Shown: in pieces, positions 1 to 26,837 of the stretch | How the letters are laid out: the number at the start of each line of letters is the position of its first letter | Numbering within the stretch: position 1 is the first letter of the stretch | Assembly: GCA_018857735.1 (NCBI GenBank) | Contig: JABMCL010001097.1 | Coordinates: 303,501-367,500, forward strand | Direction: 5' to 3' | Length of the DNA: 64,000 nt | Origin: Alviniconcha marisindica | Lineage: Eukaryota > Mollusca > Gastropoda > Provannidae | Made by a program: the position numbers and the translations under genes | Notes under the pieces: model-generated | What the model was told of the DNA's origin: nothing | The model's input: the letters and a program-made list of their open reading frames with translations, nothing else | Databases searched by the model: none

Positions 1-407
1 ACATCAGTTACTGTGGGCAACTGTTGCCGTTCATTGGCAGACATCAGCAACAAAGAAACTACAGTGTTGGTAGCATTATTATTCCCCCATCAGAGCTAGG
101 ACTAAAGAATGGAAGCTGTTTCAACACCAATGACAACAACGACATGAAGTTTACTGTGTTCAAAGCACAGGCCTAGTTTACCTGATCAAGTACATTACAT
201 GCTGGTATTACTATTAGGCTTGGCTTACCAAGAATGCCTAATATAAGTAATAATTATATGATGCCAAATTTTCATTGCATATTGACAACCTGTGTCAGAT
301 CAGAATCAGATGAGAACACAGCAACTTTGAAACTGACATTATAGGGTCAGACACTCAACAGTGACATCAGTCTGTTCTCCATAGCAGCTGGTCATACATC
401 ATGCTGT

Positions 408-1075
408 CGCATGACCAAGACTGCAAGTGGATCATTGCCTTAAGAAAGACAAACATCCGTTACGGTGTGCTAACAGTAAACAGTTGTTAATGTAGGCCAT
501 AATTTTTAAAGAGGTGCAATGTATGTGTATATATATATATATCTATATCTATGTGAATATATCATGTAATCATATGACCAAGACAGAAAGTGGATCACTG
601 CCTTAAGAAAGACAAATATCTGTTACGGTGTGCTAACAGTAAACAGTTGTTAACGTAGACCATAATTTTTAAAGAGGTGCAATGTATGTATATGTGAATA
701 TATCATGTAGTCATATGACCAAGACAGAAAGTGGATCATTGCCTTAAGAAAGACAAACATCCGTTACGGTGTGCTAACAGTAAAAAGACCACCACTCTAT
801 AAAACTACCTTGGCTTGTGGTAATATATCAAGTTAGTCATTGGGGGCCAAGACAAAAGTGAATATTGCCTTTTAAGAAAGACAAATATCTGAACAGTGTG
901 TTAACATAAACACCTTGTTAAACCCCCAGCCAAATTTTTAAAGAGGTGCAAACATGTAACAAAACAATATATCATGTAGTCCCTAAAAGAAAACCAAAAA
1001 CAGAAAAGGGGGGACAAAAGAGCCTTAAGAAAGACAAACAACAAGTGACTACAGGACAACAGTAAACTAAAAAAA
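408..1075. repeat. Diverging tandem repeat, about 140-165 bp unit
   Basis: Three to four copies of a unit containing 'ccttaagaaagacaaa', 'gtgtgctaacagtaaa' and 'aaagaggtgcaatgtatg' occur near 430, 595, 740 and (degraded) 860-1070. The first two are nearly identical. The later ones lose bases and gain A or G runs, as if sequence quality falls off. No coding potential is seen; bases 1-407 before it hold nothing recognisable. Confidence 0.7.
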
Positions 1076-1129
1076 AGGCAGTCGATGAAAGAAAAACGTA
1101 AGCCAAAGAGCACTTTTCAAATGCAACAA

Positions 1130-1810
1130 TGCGGGGTGCAAGTACAGTCGCAACAACTCAGAAGGCAAGGTGTGTGAACACAGTGTGAACAGAAAAGAGC
1201 AGAACAGTTGAAATGGTTGTGTGAACATGTACCGGTAGCAAACCCCACAGGGGAAAACAAAAAGTATGAAAGGGGTGTGAACTTTTTAAGTGAAAGCCCA
1301 AAAAACACAAAAAACTGTGCCCTGGCCCCCCCCCCTTGCCCAAAAAAAAACCATGGAAAATTTAGGGAATGAAGTGACTAGAAACTCCACTTACTTTGCG
1401 TCAGTTTTTCCCCATTTTCAAAAACCCCCCTTTCGTATCCTTTTTGACTAAAAGTCTTCACCCTTTTTAATGCCCCATTTACCCCCCGGCTTCACTCCCC
1501 TCTCCTCCCCCTTCCCGTTTCATGTTGGGGAATTACCCCTCTCCCCTCCCCCCCATTTTTACTGCCCGTCGTCTCTTCGAGCTTCTTCCCACTGACAGGG
1601 TTTTTCCCCTTCTTCTTGAGGGTTTCATGGGTTTTAAGTTTTCCCCAACTCCGGGTTTTACCCGCCCCTTTTTCCTTTGTGACCATGCATTTTTCTTCGG
1701 CGCTTTCCAAATAAATTACTCCATCATCAAACAACCAACCACTTTTTATGCACATCTATCATTGGCTGGTGGCCCTTTATTTTTACAACCAACATAATTT
1801 GTTGGCAAAA
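1130..1810 (-). pseudogene. Degraded copy of HDGFL2-like exon 11 and its flanks
   Basis: This stretch follows the order of 2180-3010 piece by piece: the 'aaggtgtgtgaacac' motif, then the exon 11 donor region ('aaactccacttacttt'), then a pyrimidine-rich exon body near 1384-1695, then the upstream intron ('cacatctatcattgg', 'ccaacataattt'). The copy has many indels and long A, C and T runs, and no open frame matches the exon. It may be an ancient exon duplication. The homopolymer style of the differences makes a low-quality false duplicate in the assembly at least as likely. Confidence 0.6.
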
Positions 1811-2049
1811 GAAATTTTCAAAATTTTTAAAAAAGCTTGTTTACAATAAAAAAAAAAAAAAAAAAAAAATCACAAAAAAAACCCCACCCGCCTGATACTG
1901 AAATAAACACCAATGATTAAACCCTGACCACAACAAATGTTGTGTATGCTGTGCAACACATTCAACAAAACAAAATAAATGTGACTTGTCCATAACAGAA
2001 ACAAACAAACAAACAAAAAGGGGTGGCGACAAAATGAGCACTGACTACA

Positions 2050-2400
2050 AAGGCAAACAACATAGATGACTACAAAGGAAACAACAGCTAAACATAAAAA
2101 ACAACACAGCCGACAACAGAAGAAACAACAGCCAAACACATTGTCAACACTGCCAACAACTGCTAGGCGTGACACCACACAGTCGACAACAAACTCACCG
2201 AAGGCAAAGGTGTGTGAACACAAGTGGACAGCAACAGAGCAGACACACAGCTGAAATGGTTGCTGAACACTACCAAAAGGTCAGCACCACACACTCAACA
2301 ACAAACTCACCGAAGGCAAAGGTGTGTGAACACAAGTGAACAGCAACAGAGCAGTCAAACAGTTGAAAAGGCTGTGCACATAGAGCCCCACCCACCCCTT
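2050..2400. repeat. Two-copy direct repeat beside exon 11 donor
   Basis: The motif 'accgaaggcaaaggtgtgtg' with the following 'aacacaagtg..cagcaacagagcag' occurs at about 2197 and again at about 2309. The preceding 150 bases are AACA-rich. It lies in the intron just 3' of exon 11 (minus strand) of the PWWP gene. No coding signal. Confidence 0.6.
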
Positions 2401-2463
2401 CCGCAGCATCAAAGCAAAAAGCCGATGGAAATTGTGGGAACAAAGACAACAAACTCCACTTAC

Positions 2464-17741
<15,278 letters not shown>

Positions 17742-18338
17742 GGTGAAGGTTGCGAGATCGCTTGCTTTCGATTTCACGGGTGCTGAACTTCAGAAGTGAA
17801 ATGGCGCGGCCAACACACTTCTGACCGTCACAATCAGCAATCACAGAGCCAGTTGTAAAGACGACATGCCGATTAAACAATATTCAAGAAACGCCCACAG
17901 TGTTACCATCAAAATCACAACAGCATCTCCGTCTAAGCTCGTGGTAAATTCGAGCAGTTTTCAGCAAGTTAGAATCCGCTGATTTTAGGCGAAAATATGG
18001 TTGCTTTCTTGCCTGGTATACCCTGTCTCAACTCCCATGCGCCGCCATTTCAGGTGAAATTATCCTGTATTCTCGCACGAGACGAGAAGAAAATAGCCTG
18101 GACCATGGAAGGGGTGTCAGGATGTAAACTGTTAATAAACATGTCACGAAAATCTTTGCTTTTGTCTGTAATCGCATTTTGTTACAAATTATACTCTCAC
18201 AGTAAAACATATTCTTTCGGAAAAGGAACGGATGTTACTACTTCGTTTCAAAGTTTTTCTACATAAACCAATTTCCCCACCAGCTATGGACGGTCTTCAG
18301 CGCTAAAGTCGTCGGCGAAAAAAAAATATAAAAAAATC
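17742..18338. promoter_or_regulatory. Divergent promoter region between HDGFL2-like gene and HDDC3
   Basis: The start codons at 17741 (minus) and 18339 (plus) face away from each other across 597 bp, so transcription of both genes must begin in or near this gap. I see no clear TATA box. The 5' untranslated exon limits cannot be fixed from sequence alone. Unlike the neighbouring introns, the gap carries no minisatellite. Confidence 0.55.
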
Positions 18339-21300
18339 ATGGCAAATCTGACGGAGTGTTTTCCTGTTGCCGAAATTATTCGATGCAGTAATTTTGCAGC
18401 AGCAAAACATAAAAACCAAAGACGCAAAGACCCCGAAAAGACACCGTACATAAATCATCCGATCGGTTTGTGTTCAAAGCATATTGTTCTTTCTTTTCAT
18501 TCGTTTTATTTCTTTGTCCATGAATCGGACACTTTTAATATACTGACTTCTAACTCAGTTCACAAGATGTGCAAGCAAGCAGTTTTCGTTCAAGATCCGC
18601 ATACTTTGCTGTTACTCTCAACACGTTCAACAGATTTGCGTATTTTGACGGACTGCGTCGGTTGCTACGCTAAAACTGGTCTGGGTGCCTTTGTTGGCTA
18701 ACAAACAAGTAACATTGCACAAGAGCACTTGCTTACGCCCTCATTGGTCGTAACGATGATCATTTTTAGTACTATAATTTTAATACTTTAGCATTAAACT
18801 AATAGGCTACTTCAGTAATCATAGTAGTCCGGTGGCATGATAATCACAGCCGCATAATGTATTAATGATCAAATCACTGCAACTTTATGGAAGAAGAAGA
18901 ATGAAGAAGGTGCATTAAAGTTTAAACTCAAATTCAAAAGTATCAAAAGGCCGCAGTCTTTACAACCTCCAGCCAGTCCCCTCCTCTCGATGAATACCAA
19001 GAAGATCATGTATATTTATATATATGTAGTTTTAACTTTAGATTAGCTGTCTTATTTAATAATGTATTGTTTATCATGGACATGGTTTTAAGAACACCAA
19101 AGGCACTGACCGTGACTACCTTTTAGTTTTACACCTCACTGCAGGACCTGCAACGCTCAGACAGAGCCAGTCCTTGACAAGAAACTGTGTACTGAACTTG
19201 GACTAGCTTAATCACCAGTAAGACATTGTCAGCATCATTAGACAAATATATATATATGCTGTATATATACAGCCATTGTGACAATTCAGTGACAGTATGT
19301 TCATTGACTGCTGCATGTCTCATTCCAATTTCCATGTTGCAGGTGTGGCTTACATCCTGACGCAGGAAGCAGGCATCACAGATGTGCAAGTCATTCAGGT
19401 AAACATCATCATTAAACCTTGTTTAAACTTAAAGAGCCGGTCCTGTGCCCAGCAGTGACATCAGAAATATCAAATTGAAGGCCCTCTGCAATTGCAAACC
19501 CCAAGCATTGGTTTACAACACAGTGATGAAACAGATCTGGTCTGGAAGCAAACCTGTTTGCAAAAATCATCCGGCCTGCTTCTGGACAACACTTCCAAGC
19601 TGATATGGATCGGATGCAAATTGTATCCAACATGTTTACTAGGATGATACTTGTCAGAGTAATTTTGGTGGACAGATGCACGGAGATCATGTTATGTATA
19701 GGAAGTGTCCCTTCAACTGAATCACTGACATTTAAACCAGTCACAGCAGAGTTTGGAGGAAAGGTGTTGGAGAGGATCAGGCATGGAGTTGGAGAGTTGG
19801 GTACACTGCCCAGCCCACAATGCTGTCTGATGCCAGACATGGCTGCAGGCATTGGAGCAGAGGGAGAAGCTGTGGGGGCAGGCATAGCTCAGTGATAAAG
19901 CACCACGCTTGTGATCGGAAAGTCACAGGTTCGAGGAGCAGCGGGAGAATTTTCTTCTCCAGGGTCAACTTTCTGTACTGCCTCTTGTTGGGTATACTAA
20001 TCAGTATTCATATAAATTATAACACATAAAAAATATCAAATACATAAATCCAGTCTCCTCTAGATTTTTTTTTTTTTAATGCTGTAGATGAGATTTAAAA
20101 AAGGGGGGAGGGAATGTCTGAATTTTCACCCCAACTGGTACATTATATGTGTTTATACATTTTTCTGCATCTTTTTGTACAGCGCATTGTGCCCTAGATC
20201 TTGCTAGGAATCATGCGCCATAGAAATGTCCATAATTATTATGGTAGGGGGAACGACTGTCCAAATTTTCACCCCAACTGGGGGTAGGAGAAGGGAATGT
20301 CCAAATTTTCTCCCTGGCTGGGGGTAGGGGGAGGGAATGTCAAAACATTTGCCCTGATTAGGGGTAGGGGGAGGGAATGTCAAAACTTTTGCCCCGCTTA
20401 GGGGTAGGGGAGGGAATGTCAAAACAATTGCCCTGATTAGGGGTAGGGGAGGGAATGTCAAAACTTCTGCCCTGATTAGGGGTAGGGGGAGGGAATGTCA
20501 AAACTTTTGCCCCGCTTAGGGGTAGGGGAGGGAATGTCAAAACAATTGCCCTGATTAGGGGTAGGGGAGGGAATGTCAAAACTTTTGCCCTGATTAGGGG
20601 TAGGGGGAGGGAATGTCAAAACATTTGCCCCAATTAGGGGTAGGGGAGGGAACGTCAAAACAATTGCCCTGATTAGGGTTAGGGGGAGGGAATGTCAAAA
20701 CTTTTGCCCTGATTAGGGGTAGGGGGAGGGAATGTCAAAACTTTTGCCCCGACTGGGGGTAGGGGGAGGGAATGTCCAAATCTTTGCCCCAATTAGGGGT
20801 AGGGGGAGGGAATGTCCAAATCTTTGCCCCAATTAGGGGTAGGGGGAGGGAATGTCCAAATTTTTGCCCCAATTAGGGGTAGGGGGAGGGAATGTCCAAA
20901 TTTTTGCCCCAACTAGGGGTAGGGGGAAGTAATGTCCAAATTTTTACCCCTACTGTGGGTAGGGGGAAGTAATGTCCAAATTTTTACCCCTACTGGGGGT
21001 AGGGGGAGGGAATGTCCAAATCTTTGCCCCAATTAGGGGTAGGGGGAAGGAATGTCCAAATTTTCACCCTGACTGGGTTATTATACTGTCTTGCTGTAGG
21101 TGGCCTTTTTTGCATGATAATATGATACTCGATAGAAGACACCGACACTACCTGTTTATTTCTAAAAGGAATTTATTTCTGGTATTTATTCCTGCTGTGT
21201 TGCCCTTGCAGGTGTGAGCCGGTTTGGCCTAGCAGTAAGGCGTTAGGCTGGTAAGCAGAGGGACCTCGGTTCGAATCCGCTTTAGCTCTCTTTTCTCTTC

Positions 21301-22369
21301 AAAAGTTGTGGTCTGTACACTGTCATATGACTTTGTCCCTTGCAATTAATGAAACATTAAAATGGCTCTCATCGCTTCCCTCCTTAAAGCAGAAGTCATT
21401 CTGGTGGCAACAGTGTAGCGATAGGTATATAACCTCCTTCTCCCCCTCCGCCACCTCCATACCCCCTTCTCGCCTTCTCCCCGTCCCTAATAAGCCTTAT
21501 GGTTTCTGTGGACATTAAGCGCCATGTTTACTTACTTACTTAACTTGCAGGCAGCCTTGTTACATGACACCGTGGAAGACACTGACACCACCAGTGAAGA
21601 ACTCGAAGCTACCTTCGGCAAGCCAGTGGCAGGTACTGTCATTCAGCTTTGTCACAAAGTTGATCAAGTCCGGAACTGTGCTCCTGGTGTTTTTAAAAAA
21701 TAATTGTAAGAGTTTGAAATGATTTCAGTTTGATTTTGACACTTTCTAGATACATTTTCTAGATAAAGTTTGGTTTCCTGAGGACTGTTCCTTACAACAT
21801 GCTTTGCAAGCTACATCCAGTGTTTTATAACCGAAAAAGGGGATAAAACTGAAATCACACTAAGTGTTTGCATGCATGCATGCACACACGGGCACGTACG
21901 CACAAAAGGGGAAAAAGAAAAGAAAAAGATTTTGCACAAGATTGATCAGGACAACAGACACGCACACGTGCATGCACACACACACGCACACACAGAGAGA
22001 AAAACAAGCGTACTAAAGTGAATAGGATAGGATGCTATGAATTTTTTTATTTTTTAATTTGGCCATCCTGTTTCCCCAGACATAGTGATGGAGGTCACAG
22101 ATGACAAAAGTCTCCCCAAGCAGGAACGCAAGCGTCTTCAGATCGAGCATGCCCCACATGTATCCCACAAGGCCAAGCTGGTCAAGCTTGCAGACAAACT
22201 GTACAACCTGCGAGACCTGTCGCGCGTGACACCAGAGGGTTGGACAGGTGAACGAGTTCAAGAGTACTTCGTGTGGGCATCCAAAGTGGTCGCAGGACTG
22301 CGGGGGACCAACCAGCATCTTGAGGACTCTTTGGATGCTTTATTCAAAGACAGAGGAATTGGTCTGTAG
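18339..22369 (+). CDS. HDDC3: HDDC3/MESH1, guanosine-3',5'-bis(diphosphate) 3'-pyrophosphohydrolase
   Basis: Four exons: 18339-18465, 19343-19398, 21551-21632, 22080-22369, all GT-AG and in phase, giving 184 residues (human protein 179). It is the animal RelA/SpoT-homologue hydrolase, which removes the 3'-pyrophosphate of ppGpp and also dephosphorylates NADPH, using Mn2+. Family signatures: [18 protein letters not shown] (residues 26-43), [12 protein letters not shown] (64-75), [10 protein letters not shown] (93-102), [16 protein letters not shown] (120-135). The metal ligands H40, H66, D67 and D127 are all present and sit exactly five positions after human H35, H61, D62 and D122. The start ATG is followed at once by the conserved N-terminal helix. 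Intron 2 (19399-21550) carries a 1-kb G-rich minisatellite and two SINEs. Confidence 0.96.
19874..20040 (+). mobile_element. tRNA-derived SINE, head plus short body
   Basis: An A-box-like 'catagctcagtgataaagc' and B-box-like 'caggttcgagg' are spaced as in a tRNA gene, followed by 'agaattttcttctccagggt' and 'caactttctgtactg'. The latter body motif recurs at 28271 ('tcttctccggtgtcaacttt'), so it belongs to the same or a related SINE family. In intron 2 of HDDC3. Confidence 0.75.
20095..21085 (+). repeat. About 40-bp G-rich minisatellite
   Basis: About 22 units of 'attaggggtagggggaggga' followed by 'atgtcaaaacttttgcccc'. Each unit carries three closely spaced runs of three or more G, so the array has strong G-quadruplex potential on the coding strand of HDDC3 and sits inside intron 2. 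Minus-strand open frames over it are repeat translations. Confidence 0.93.
21215..21540 (+). mobile_element. SINE family A, full-length, tRNA-derived
   Basis: The tRNA-like head has A box 'tggcctagcagtaaggcg' and B box 'ggttcgaatcc' (about 21272-21282), followed by a body ('cttcaaaagttgtgg', 'attaatgaaacattaaaatg', 'cagaagtcattctggtgg') and a tail 'ggacattaagcgccatgt' plus (TTAC)n. It ends only about ten bases before exon 3 of HDDC3. Other copies: 45905-46143 (inverted), 10700-10935, 53160-53360; tail-only copies at 30490-30560 and 49915-50060. Confidence 0.85.
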
Positions 22370-22472
22370 TTGCTGCTGCGTCTTACTAGGGTAATACCAG
22401 CTCAGTACGTCATTATCTCTCTGTTCAAGTCACCAGAACTCGTGTTTCAGCTTTTGTTCCATTCCTGACCGG

Positions 22473-22589
22473 CCCGTTGTTAGTTCCCTCCTCTCGGGAT
22501 GCTCTCAGTACCTTCTAAACAGACTTGAGACGGTTCAGAACAATGCAGCTCATCTCATCTTGAAAGCTCCTAGCGCTTGTTTCCGCTGA
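22473..22589 (+). mobile_element. Non-LTR retrotransposon fragment, reverse-transcriptase C-terminal part
   Basis: One frame reads SSLLSGCSQYLLNRLETVQN followed by NAAHLILKAPSACFR and a stop. This is the NSLLxG...LxRLQxVQNxAAR signature found at the end of the RT region of CR1/RTE/L2-like LINEs. It is a short inactive relic just downstream of HDDC3. Confidence 0.75.
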
Positions 22590-22595
22590 AATAAA
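22590..22595 (+). terminator. Candidate polyadenylation signal AATAAA for HDDC3
   Basis: AATAAA lies 221 bases after the HDDC3 stop codon. It is the first clear hexamer downstream, but it overlaps the end of a LINE relic and its use is not shown. Confidence 0.4.
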
Positions 22596-22964
22596 ATCCA
22601 GAAATAGGGACCAAAGAAAGAAAAACTGCACTGAAAGTGTCTCAACGTCTACGATGGTACACAAGAAAACCAGATATAACGGATTTATTTGACAAACTGA
22701 GGTTTTGTATTTTCGTCATGCAGGAAAACACACTGACCAGAACACACACACACACAAAAAACAGATTTCAAATATCTTTATTAGTTGTGAATTTATGCAG
22801 ATTTGAAATATGACTCAAATCAAGGCTTATGTATATTAAATGGCCCAAGAACATATTAATACATTACATTACAGGCTGATTGCCAGGCTCCAGGGTCACT
22901 GATGGTGCAGGTTTTTCATCTGTCACCTCTTCTGCCTCGCCAAAGGATTTCAGAGGTTGTGGGC

Positions 22965-23400
22965 TCACAAAGTCCTGCTTCTCTGGGGCTGCAAAATCTC
23001 AGATTTCATGGAACAGATGTACCTGTCTCTGGGCTGAAAATCTCAGATTTTATGAAACAGATACATCTGTTTCTTGGGTTTCTTGGGCTACAAAATCTGA
23101 GATTTCATGGAACAGATACATCTGTTTCTGGGGCTGCAAAATCTCAGATTTCATGGAACAGATATACCTGTCTCTGGGCTGAAAATCTCAGATTTTATGA
23201 AACAGATACATCTGTTTCTTGGGCTACAAAATCTCAGATTTCATGGAACAGATATATACCTGTCTCTGGGCTGAAAATCTCAGATTTTATGAAACAGATA
23301 CATCTGTTTCTTGGGCTACAAAATCTCAGATTTCATGCAACAGATACGTCTGTCTCTGGGGCTACAAAATCTCAGATTTCATGCAACAGATACCTTTCAG
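22965..23400 (+). repeat. About 55-65 bp minisatellite
   Basis: Seven to eight units containing 'ctacaaaatctcagatttca', 'tggaacagatacatctgttt' and 'cttgg'. Each unit has a small inverted repeat around AACAGATACATCTGTTT. Plus-strand frames are open only because the unit is free of stops. Confidence 0.9.
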
Positions 23401-23977
23401 ATGAATTTTCAAGGTTTTGATTTTTTTTCACGCAAAAATAAAAGACAAAAATTAAACAAACGTCAAATCCCAAATCAGAAATGTCCACATCTGAATGTCA
23501 GGTTTTAGGGTGCCTGCTGAGTAACTGACTGCAAGATTTCCAGTTTGAATCTCCAAAGTTTGTTAGGGTGCCCAGGGTAAGTGACTGAGCCAAATTTGCA
23601 GTTTCAAGCTCAAAGGATGAAGCTCTGATGCCATTGCTAACAGCAGGGCTTTTGTTTATTTTCGTGCATTTAACATGTGTCCATCTCGCAGTTTTGAAAA
23701 TTCCCAGCATCTCACAAACTCTGCCAAACTTTCAGCAAAGGACGTCACTGGAAGTAGTAAACAAGAGCGGAAATGAGGCTACACGTCTTGCGAGAATCTC
23801 GTTCCTATTTGCATAAGCTGGGATGCCAGAATGGAGTGCTTGATAACCGGCCGCTACTGGGCAGTCAGGGGTCGCGCAGTGAGAAGAGCAGGCGGTGACA
23901 GGCAGTCTGGGGCAGAGTTGAGAACCCAGAGCTGATAAATGTTCTCCCTTTAAAACCAGGAGTAGGTCAGAATATAG

Positions 23978-25300
23978 CCATGCATGCTTTGCCCGCTGCC
24001 AGGAATATCTTCCTTGCCCTAATTTTGACCTTTCCAGTTCTTTCATCTTCATTTTTTCCAAATGCTCACCCCATGTTTTAACTTCAATTTCTCGCCCCAT
24101 GTGGGCCAGCAGATTTTTAAAAAAAGAGTAAAACCTTCTCACAGTCACAAGTTGTTTGTGCGCTTCACCCCGATATACTGTAATGGTTGACTGGGTGTAA
24201 AACACCAAGTTACTTACTATGGGTGCTGCATTTTCTTTGTGTTGTGCATTATATTGGAGCCCTGCCTGCTGAATGCTCAGCCAAGTCTGGGCTGTAAAGC
24301 GCTGCTGTTGGAACTGATTAGCACAAAGAATGGCGTACTATTTGGGTGGGCTTTCCCGGCTTTTTTGTGGCCGGATCCCAACGGCTGATTTTGATTTGCC
24401 ATTCCCTCTTACAAACCTGATTTTTAAGTGGAGAAGTATGAACAAAAGAATGTGCTGAGTCTTTAGTTAGCCTTTCACTGCAACTGACTGCAGCACACTC
24501 GCATGGCTTTTCGTAGACCTCCTGGTCACTTTATATCTACTGCAATGGCGCAGATCTTCATTTGCTGATTCAGCTATCAGAAATCTGGGCCATTTTTTTC
24601 CGTTGTTTATATACATTTCATTATCTGAATCCGTGTCCATGTCTTCTTTCTGACCTCGTTTTTTTAATTTGTTTTTGGAGGCCATGTTATGTTTATTCAT
24701 GGTTCGTTACATTTTATTTCCAGTTTCTTCTTTGCCAGGGTGAAAATGGCTTGCTGTATGGAAGCCATCATGGCACAAAGGTTTGGAGTGGAAGTTGGTA
24801 TAGCCATGCATGCTTCACCCACTGCCAGCAATATCTTCCTTGTCCTAATTTTGACCTTCCCAGTCCTTTCACCTTCATTTTTTACAAATGCTCTCCCCAC
24901 GTTTTAACTTCAATTTTTTTCCCATGTGGGCCCGCAGAGTAAAAAATGTCAACCTTTTCATAGTCGCAAGTTGCGTGGGCACAGCGTTTTCTTTGTATTT
25001 GTGCATTACATTTCAGCCCTGACTGTTGAATGCTCAGCAAAGTTCAGGCATTTGGAACTGCTGAGAATGAAGAACAGCATGCCATTTGAGCTTCCCCGGC
25101 TTTTTCGTGGCCAGATCCCAACAGCTGATTTTGATTTGCCATTCCCTCTCACGAACCTGATCTTTAAGTGGAAAAGAATGAAAAGAATGTGCCGAGTCCG
25201 TAGTTAGCTTTTCACTGCAACTGACAGCAGCACAGTTGCATGGCATTTCGTAGACCTGCTGGCCACGTTGAGTTCTTCTGTAATGGCACATTGTGGCTGT
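23978..25300 (-). pseudogene. Tandem THAP-like domain remnants
   Basis: Two diverged copies of about 750-820 bp lie in tandem. Shared blocks include 'gctgattttgatttgccatt' (24383 and 25122) and 'atatcttccttg.cctaatt' (24005 and 24829). On the minus strand the second copy has an 85-codon frame (25291-25034) with CAAVSC, SFHSFPLKDQ, a Trp-containing segment and HAVLHSQQF, resembling the C2CH THAP zinc finger found in P-element-like transposases and THAP genes. The distal Cys/His pair is not intact. The first copy (24530-24340) keeps NQVCKREWQIKISRWDPATKK only in pieces. A third weaker copy runs to about 25740. Probably decayed transposase or THAP-gene copies. Confidence 0.45.
24168..24228 (+). 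mobile_element. Dispersed 3'-end repeat 'ttgactgggtgtaaaacacc'
   Basis: The motif 'atggttgactgggtgtaaaa' plus 'caccaagttacttact' occurs also at 27065-27125 and 43295-43350 (plus) and at 41130-41195 and 45768-45825 (minus). It ends each time near a (TTAC)n stretch, as expected for the 3' end of a SINE or LINE. Confidence 0.65.
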
Positions 25301-26500
25301 TGCCAGTGACTTGACAGTGGGTCAGTTTTTCGTCGTCCTTCCTTTTGCTTTTGGTCAGTTTCAGACTGAGTTCTTCGGGAAGATGGGGCACAACAAAGAA
25401 AGGCAAATTTGAGGGTCATTTGGAGCAGTCATCATGGAGTTGTTTTTTGGCGCAGTAAGGGACTGTAACATCCCACGGTGTTTGTAGCCTCTTTGCCAGT
25501 TTGGCATTAACGGGCAGGGGCCAGACTTTCCTGCATCTGCGGCAGTGTGCTGCCCACCTTGGACCACAGCTCAGAATCGGATTCCAAGCTCTTACTGTTT
25601 ACTTTCCTGGTCCATTCAATTTCATTTTTTCCAGATCCTCCCCTTCTCTTTAAACTGCGTCAGTTTCAACTAATGCAGCTGAACATGTGGGCCCACGGAA
25701 TAAAATAGGTCACCCTGTTTGTTGTCACAAGCTGGTTTTTGGTTGAGTGCCTGCAGAATGTCAATAGGCTCCAAAGCCTGTATTACTGCGCGCCACAACA
25801 GGGAGTGAGACACAGAGTTAATGTGCTTTGATAAATTGTGGCTTGATTTCGTACTGATCATGTCGAATTCCAAACGTGATCAACATTTTTGGAAAGGTAT
25901 ACTTTTGGGATCTGTTTTTGTTTTACGCACTTTTTACTTGTTTTTTTTAAAAACTGATGATGTCCTGGTTTTAGCATGCATATTTTGTTTCTTTTTCAGT
26001 TTATTGTGTTCTTATTGAATGCGTTTTGGCCATCATGGCTGACTGGGGGTAAAAATTAAAACACATGTTGTCATCATGTAATAATCATGTCTGGAAAATT
26101 CAGCCCAACAGCACTTTACTCAGTTATAAGTAAGTAATGTAAGTAATAAATAAATAATAAGTAAGTAATAAATGTTGAGGGGATTATCATAGACTCTTTT
26201 GACTTGATTGTGTTTGCTGTTGATTGTGTTGTACGTAAAAAATGTGAGCCAGCTTTTTACTGGTGCCTTCCCCCTGTCAGGAATCCCAGGTCTGTTATTT
26301 CAGCCCAAAATTTTTTTTGTTTGATGTAATAATAATAATGATGGAAATGTGTAAGTGCCCTACCTATCAAAATATTTTAACAGCCTAATGCAATGTTAAA
26401 ATGGATGTGTATATACATGTTTTGTTGTATGTTTGTGTAGATTGGTTTTTGTGGGTTTATAAATGTAGGTGAGAGGTTTTGAAATGTGTGTTTGCTTATC
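25300..26500. other. No gene recognised
   Basis: Apart from the third weak THAP-like copy to about 25740 and an AAGTAAGTAATAAATAAATA-type simple stretch near 26125-26175, I see no coding or RNA feature here. Confidence 0.5.
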
Positions 26501-26514
26501 ACTGAGTTTGATTG

Positions 26515-26795
26515 TCTTGGGTGACCCTGTGGGGTTGACAGGGCATTAAAATCCAATCATGTACTAACTTACTTTTACCCTGTGGGGTTGACAGGGCATT
26601 AAAATCCAATCATGTACTAACTTACTTTTACCCTGTGGGGTTGACAGGGCATTAAAATCCAATCATGTACTAACTTACTTTTACCCTGTGGGGTTAACAG
26701 GGAATTAAAATCCAATCATGTACTAACTTAATTTTACCCTGTGTGGTTAACAGGGCATTAAAATCCAATCACGTACTAATTTACTTTTACAGGTG
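26515..26795 (+). repeat. Five-copy 53-bp tandem repeat
   Basis: Five near-identical units of 'accctgtggggttgacaggg' followed by 'cattaaaatccaatcatgta' and 'ctaacttactttt'. The unit resembles a short retroelement 3' end with its TTAC tail, duplicated in place. Confidence 0.93.
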
Positions 26796-26837
26796 ATTTG
26801 GTAACCTGTTTTAAAGTGGTGTAGAGAAATTTCGGTG

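Noticed and set aside
20095..21085. Interstitial telomere (TTAGGG)n
   Set aside because: The unit is about 40 bp with TTAGGGGTAGGGGG once per unit, not tandem hexamers.
21215..21290. Functional tRNA gene
   Set aside because: A and B boxes are present but the cloverleaf is not convincing, and the sequence continues into a SINE body found elsewhere.
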